Positions 59,275 to 64,000 of a stretch of DNA of 64,000 nt are shown in pieces. The stretch comes from Acorus gramineus (Eukaryota; Streptophyta; Magnoliopsida; Acorales; Acoraceae). Position 1 is the first letter of the stretch, and every line of letters starts with the position of its first letter. The translations under genes and the position numbers were made by a program. The notes under the pieces were generated by a model. It was not told the DNA's origin and ran no database searches. It saw only the letters and a program-made list of their open reading frames with translations. The DNA lies in contig CM060849.1 of the NCBI GenBank assembly GCA_030737835.1, positions 6,200,001 to 6,264,000 of the forward strand, written 5' to 3'.

Positions 59275-62200
59275 GGACTCAAGTTGCATTCTTTTGATTG
59301 ATCACAGTGAATATGATCTCCAGCCATGATTTATATCTTCAAATCTCATGTCACGTGTCTATAATAGTGTCTCCTAGATAATCAGAGGAGAAGTGCATAT
59401 TGGAAGAATCTGAAGTTGCAGAATCCAGATTGAGGAAAATTTGGCATGACAATAGCTCATCTGGACCTTCTGTGCTGTTGTACATTCAATCATCATTATT
59501 TCATCCACAGCAAGAGTCACAAATAGCTATTGAGAGGTCATAACTTATTCGATAAAACGTGTTTGCATTTGTCTTGTTTCTTTCTTTCTTTGTTTTTTTT
59601 TTTAAATGTCTTGTTTCTTAAATGATGGTAGTGTGATGTATCTCCCCTACCAGTTGCTCTGTCTTGGTATTACATCTTTATGTATAAATAAGTTACTTCA
59701 GTCAATGGAATAGTGCCAATCAGGGAACATTGAATTTCATGTTTTCTTTAACTGTAAAGAGGTACATTGGATAACGTCCTGGTATCAAGTTAAGATCATT
59801 TTATGCAGTATAGTATGGTTTTGCAATTATCGAATGGACAGCCCCGTCTGAAGTCTTCACATATTTTGTTTTTGGGCACTGTTACACTCATTTAACTCAT
59901 TTTTTTACAGTCTAAAATACGATATTATATATCTCGTTACAAATTTAATGAAGCATATATTTTGTTAAGCGATGTATATACCTTGTTAAAATTGTATATG
60001 AAGAGGTGTAAAATGGGCCGAGTCAATCTAAAGGACCAGCTTATAATTTAAAAATATTGATTTTTTAAATTTTGAACTTTATTTTTTTTAATATTATAAT
60101 CACAAAAAATATATAAATGTATTACATATACATATATAGCATAAGGGACCCATATATGCTTTGTTATATTTAAGAAAAGCTCAATTTTCCCTGTTCATAA
60201 ATAAAAAACGTTTTTTTTTTTTTTTTTTTTTTTTCATATAAAATTCAAGATTGCTTGGAAAAATTGGAAACATGTTTCCCCCGTTTGGATCGGGGAATAA
60301 GCTATTCTGGGGTTTATACCTATTCTAGGAACAGATAACTTTAACCCTCCATCCAAATTGGGGGGGGGGGGGGTTTAGATTATATAAATGATTCCTACAA
60401 AAGTATAATCATCCAAACATATGTCCAAACACTACCTTTGGAAATGAGTGTTTTTATCATAACATTCTAGCAATATGCATTTCAGATATATGAAGATCGA
60501 TTGATATTTATTAGATTAAATTACATTTTATGTTGGGTATGAATAATTCATGTTGAATTTTAATATTTGAGTTTTTTATTTATTATTTTAAAAATAAAAA
60601 AACAAGTATATGAGAATCAATAGAAATCCACCTCTGAAAGTTTATAAAAGTATATGAAATTCTATGAGAGTCAATCTGTGAAAGTCTGTGAAAGTCAATC
60701 TATGAAAGTCTGCAAAAGTTTGTGAAAGTGTACAAAAGTCTATGAAAGTCCAAGAGAGTCTATTGGTGAAAGTTTGTAAAAGTCTGTAAAAGTCCATGAG
60801 AGTCAATTTGTGAAAGTTTGTAAAGTCTATAAGAGTCCATCACTTAAATAATGTCCACAAAAATCCATCAAAGTCTGTATCGACTACCCCCCCCCCCTAA
60901 AGTTCCATGTATGATTTACTCCGTAGGTGTCTTCTTCGTCGTTGATGTTGGAGCGGAGTTTGTCCGTCACGGAGTCTGTACTCTCTGGTGGGCGTTGATG
61001 GATCGATGTGAGGGGAGTTCAAACTTATTGTGACACTGTGACATGTATTTTGATGTATGAAAAATGTACTGTCATCCTTAATAGAATCTCTTATGTACTC
61101 TTGTCATATATATGATACGACAAACAACTTGGTAACAACTCAGTCTCTACAATTTACATAATTACTATACTTTATCCAAGTCCACAACTTGCAACCTCCA
61201 ATGTATTGTTTTTTTTTTTTTTTTTGTGAAATTTTAATCCCACTCACATGGTAATCTAACAGAGATGTGATTGGGTCACAATGTTTATCCAAGTCAACAA
61301 AACAACTATCGCCATACTGATTGTCGATTTCTTTATGCACTAGTCGCCTGTTACAATGATGACCTGGATAGGTATAGTCGGCTACCACTCAGTCGAATAA
61401 CTCATAGAAGGTCATGTTCCCTCTTAATTTCAATCGACATATATATGGGCGACCCAACTTCATACGGGTTGACGTTAGCATTGTCGACCTGGGGAGGGAA
61501 TATCGCCAATCCGTCAGTCGATTGGCTCACTCGGATTAGTGTTGCCTCTAGCTTGGTATCGACGGACATATCGTCGACTCTAACTGCTAGAGGTCGACAG
61601 GCGGGAAGCCATCCTGGGTCTGAAAAGACGCCAATACATAGGTCGATTGTCTCACAGAATATATGGGGTGGATTGTGCTCAACGCGGGGTGGGGACGGTA
61701 GGGGTGGGTTTCCTCTGGATTTCAATAGCGCATGAAACCAATTTTTCTTTTTTAAAACGGGGTGGGTTTCTAACTATATGGGGTGGGTATATACCCCCCA
61801 TAACATAAATACATTATATATATATACTTAATAAAATAATGAGATAAAGACACTTATTTAACATATTATATCCCTAATCTACTGGTGAATTGTTGTGCCG
61901 TGTCTACCGTGCTGTGCTCACTAATGTGTTATGTCGGAATGGTTCACGTGTCATAAGACTAGATTAGCATGACCCATATACCTTAACGTGCAATGCCATT
62001 AACATGTCGCAGTGCCAATAACGTGTCCTGCCAGCTTGACCCATTTTACAACTCTAGACTAACCTTAGTTGGAGTTTCCATATCTATTTCATAGTCATCC
62101 GTGTCCATTTTTATCTTGGTGGATCGATCTTTATTAGGATCTCATCGTAATATAAAAAAAAATCACATGTTTAGTCTAATTATGCATGAACCTTGGTGGT

Positions 62201-62372
62201 AAAACACAGAGTGGGTGTGGGGGTGGGGTCGGGTTACAAATAAACACTTGTTTCCAGCTGAAAATGTAGTATGCACCCATTTAATTTTTTATTATAAAAA
62301 GTCTGTATATATATTTATAAAAGACGAAGTATATTATAGACGCAATATATATTGTAATGAAGGTTCATTTAA
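59275..62372. other. Intergenic region downstream of SS4
   Basis: The SS4 3' untranslated region lies at its start (a candidate signal AATAAG near 59,686). It also holds a long T-run near 60,211-60,234, a small inverted MITE-like piece at 60,279-60,372, the AAAGTC-type repeat region and a stretch at 61,260-61,740 rich in GTCGA/TCGAC motifs that I cannot classify. No convincing gene seen. Confidence 0.6.
60640..60880. repeat. Degenerate short tandem region (GAAAGTCTRTG-type)
   Basis: Many imperfect copies of GAAAGTC(T)ATGA / AAAAGTCTGTGA-like units of about 10-13 bp over some 240 bp. Confidence 0.8.
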
Positions 62373-63279
62373 AAAGGGAAAAATCCATATAAACCCCTGT
62401 AATCTAGCCTAAATCCATATAACCCTTGCAATTTTCATAAATTCATATAACCTCCCTGTAATCACCCCTCTATATCCATAAAACCCCTCCGTCTGCCTTC
62501 CGTCCATCTGGTTACGGTGGTTATGGGGCAGGGGGATTTATGACAGATTACAGGGGGTTATATGGATTTTTCTCATTTTTTTTATTATTATTTTCTTTAT
62601 ATGTGGTTTAAAAATTGAGTTGTTTAACATTTACTTTTGAATTTTTTTCAAGATACAACGCACCTTTAATTTTAATAAAAGAAAAAAGGTTATTCAAATC
62701 ATAAACACATACAAGATCACCCACCAAAGAGATAGAAGTAAAAGAGAATGAATTTTGTAACAAAAAGTGTGTAACATCAATCAACAAAATTTCAAAAATG
62801 CGAATTATGTTTTTTATTAAATTTTGGGGGCACCTCTTGTGTTGGTGTTATGAGTGAATTTTGTTGGGATAAACTGTACGTGGAGGAGTAGTTTTGGGTT
62901 TTTTTTAAATACCAAAAGATAAAGTATATATCTCTTTTACTTCTATCTCTTTGGTGGGTGATCTTGTATGTGTTTATGATCTGAATAACCCTTTTTCTTT
63001 TATTAAAATTAAAGGTGTGTGGTATCTTGAAAAAAAATTCAAAAATAAATGTTAAACAACTCAATTTTTAAACCACATGTAAAGAAAATAAATAAATAAA
63101 AAAATGAGAAAAATCCATATAACCCCCTGTAATCTGTCATAAATCCATATAACCCCCTGCCCCGTTAAACAGACGGACAGAAGGCAGACGGAGGGGGTTT
63201 TATGGATATAGAGGGGTGATTACAGGGGGTTATATGGATTTAGGCCAGATTACAGGGGGTTATATGGATTTTTCCCTTT
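62373..63279. repeat. 0.9-kb nested palindrome (foldback/MITE-like)
   Basis: Left arm 62,373-62,747 and right arm 62,932-63,279 are inverted copies, separated by about 184 bp. Both start AAAGGGAAAAATCCATATAA. Each arm's outer 200 bp is itself palindromic, so the motif AAAAATCCATATAACC appears four times in alternating orientation. Inner parts include GAGATAGAAGTAAAAGAG and its reverse. No transposase and no clear target duplication. It lies between the convergent SS4 and LHCB1 genes. Confidence 0.85.
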
Positions 63280-63485
63280 ATAAAAACATAAAAAAATTCT
63301 ACGAGGTACACGTTATAGGGAACAAGTAGTTAACGATGTGGAACTGCAAACTGAGATCTTTAACAGGCAGCTCATGCTCAAACATTCTTGAATGAAAGGA
63401 TCCTTTATAAGGAGGGGAAAAAAAGATTCACAAGTGGTACAACAAAATTCACAGTTCCATCGATTTACATCAATCACCACACCCC
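63280..63485 (-). other. 3' untranslated region / downstream of LHCB1
   Basis: Non-coding sequence between the LHCB1 stop and the palindrome, only about 200 bp. The transcript end must lie in or close to the palindromic repeat. Confidence 0.5.

Positions 63486-64000
<515 letters not shown>

Noticed and set aside
61260..61740. GTCGA/TCGAC-rich stretch with open frames of 154 and 107 codons on opposite strands
   Set aside because: No domain or recognisable product; looks like an old repeat fragment but shows no termini.

Overview
The window is nuclear DNA of a flowering plant. It carries one complete intron-rich starch synthase gene, the end of a chlorophyll a/b-binding protein gene, and a very heavy load of LTR retrotransposons, nested solo LTRs and MITEs. 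The species cannot be named from the sequence. The retrotransposon types (Tat/Ogre-like Ty3/gypsy, Ty1/copia) and the GT-AG introns fit any angiosperm with a repeat-rich genome.

Positions 1-35,609 are a retrotransposon graveyard. Two Tat/Ogre-like Ty3/gypsy elements can be read. The first (G) has LTRs at 1,444-2,213 and 26,610-27,375, a decayed gag, a tandemly duplicated protease-like domain, a lone integrase C-terminal tail and an antisense plant-mobile-domain (PMD) pseudogene. It lacks RT, RNase H and the integrase core. The second (H, 27,632-33,701) has gag, protease and the start of RT. Both are cut up by copies of one LTR family of about 3.2-3.6 kb (TGTCAC...ATAACA) with no visible internal region. 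One series is nested as G antisense gene <- LTR C <- LTR C2 <- LTR B. Five-base target duplications are perfect for C2, B and D, and imperfect for C. Another copy (A) is flanked by a perfect direct repeat of about 220 bp instead of 5 bp. Very GC-rich low-complexity cores in these LTRs create many long but meaningless open frames.

Positions 36,115-59,274 hold a starch synthase IV gene on the + strand. I reconstructed 16 exons with consistent phases and GT-AG borders, giving an apparently intact protein of about 1,010 residues: transit peptide, long coiled coil, GT5 glucosyltransferase domain. Intron 12 is 11.6 kb and holds a nested pair of same-family copia elements. The outer one is aberrant: its LTRs face outward in opposite orientation, yet it has a perfect AATGA target duplication. 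A hAT-like and a PIF/Harbinger-like MITE, with target duplications, lie in introns 2 and 12.

Positions 59,275-63,485 are intergenic, with a small MITE-like fragment, an AAAGTC-type tandem region and a 0.9 kb nested palindrome. At the right edge, on the - strand, is the intronless 3' part of an Lhcb1-type LHCII gene, so SS4 and LHCB1 are convergent. SS4 (starch granule initiation) and LHCB1 (light harvesting) both encode plastid proteins, but nothing here shows functional linkage. All other open frames I judged to be shadows or transposon debris.
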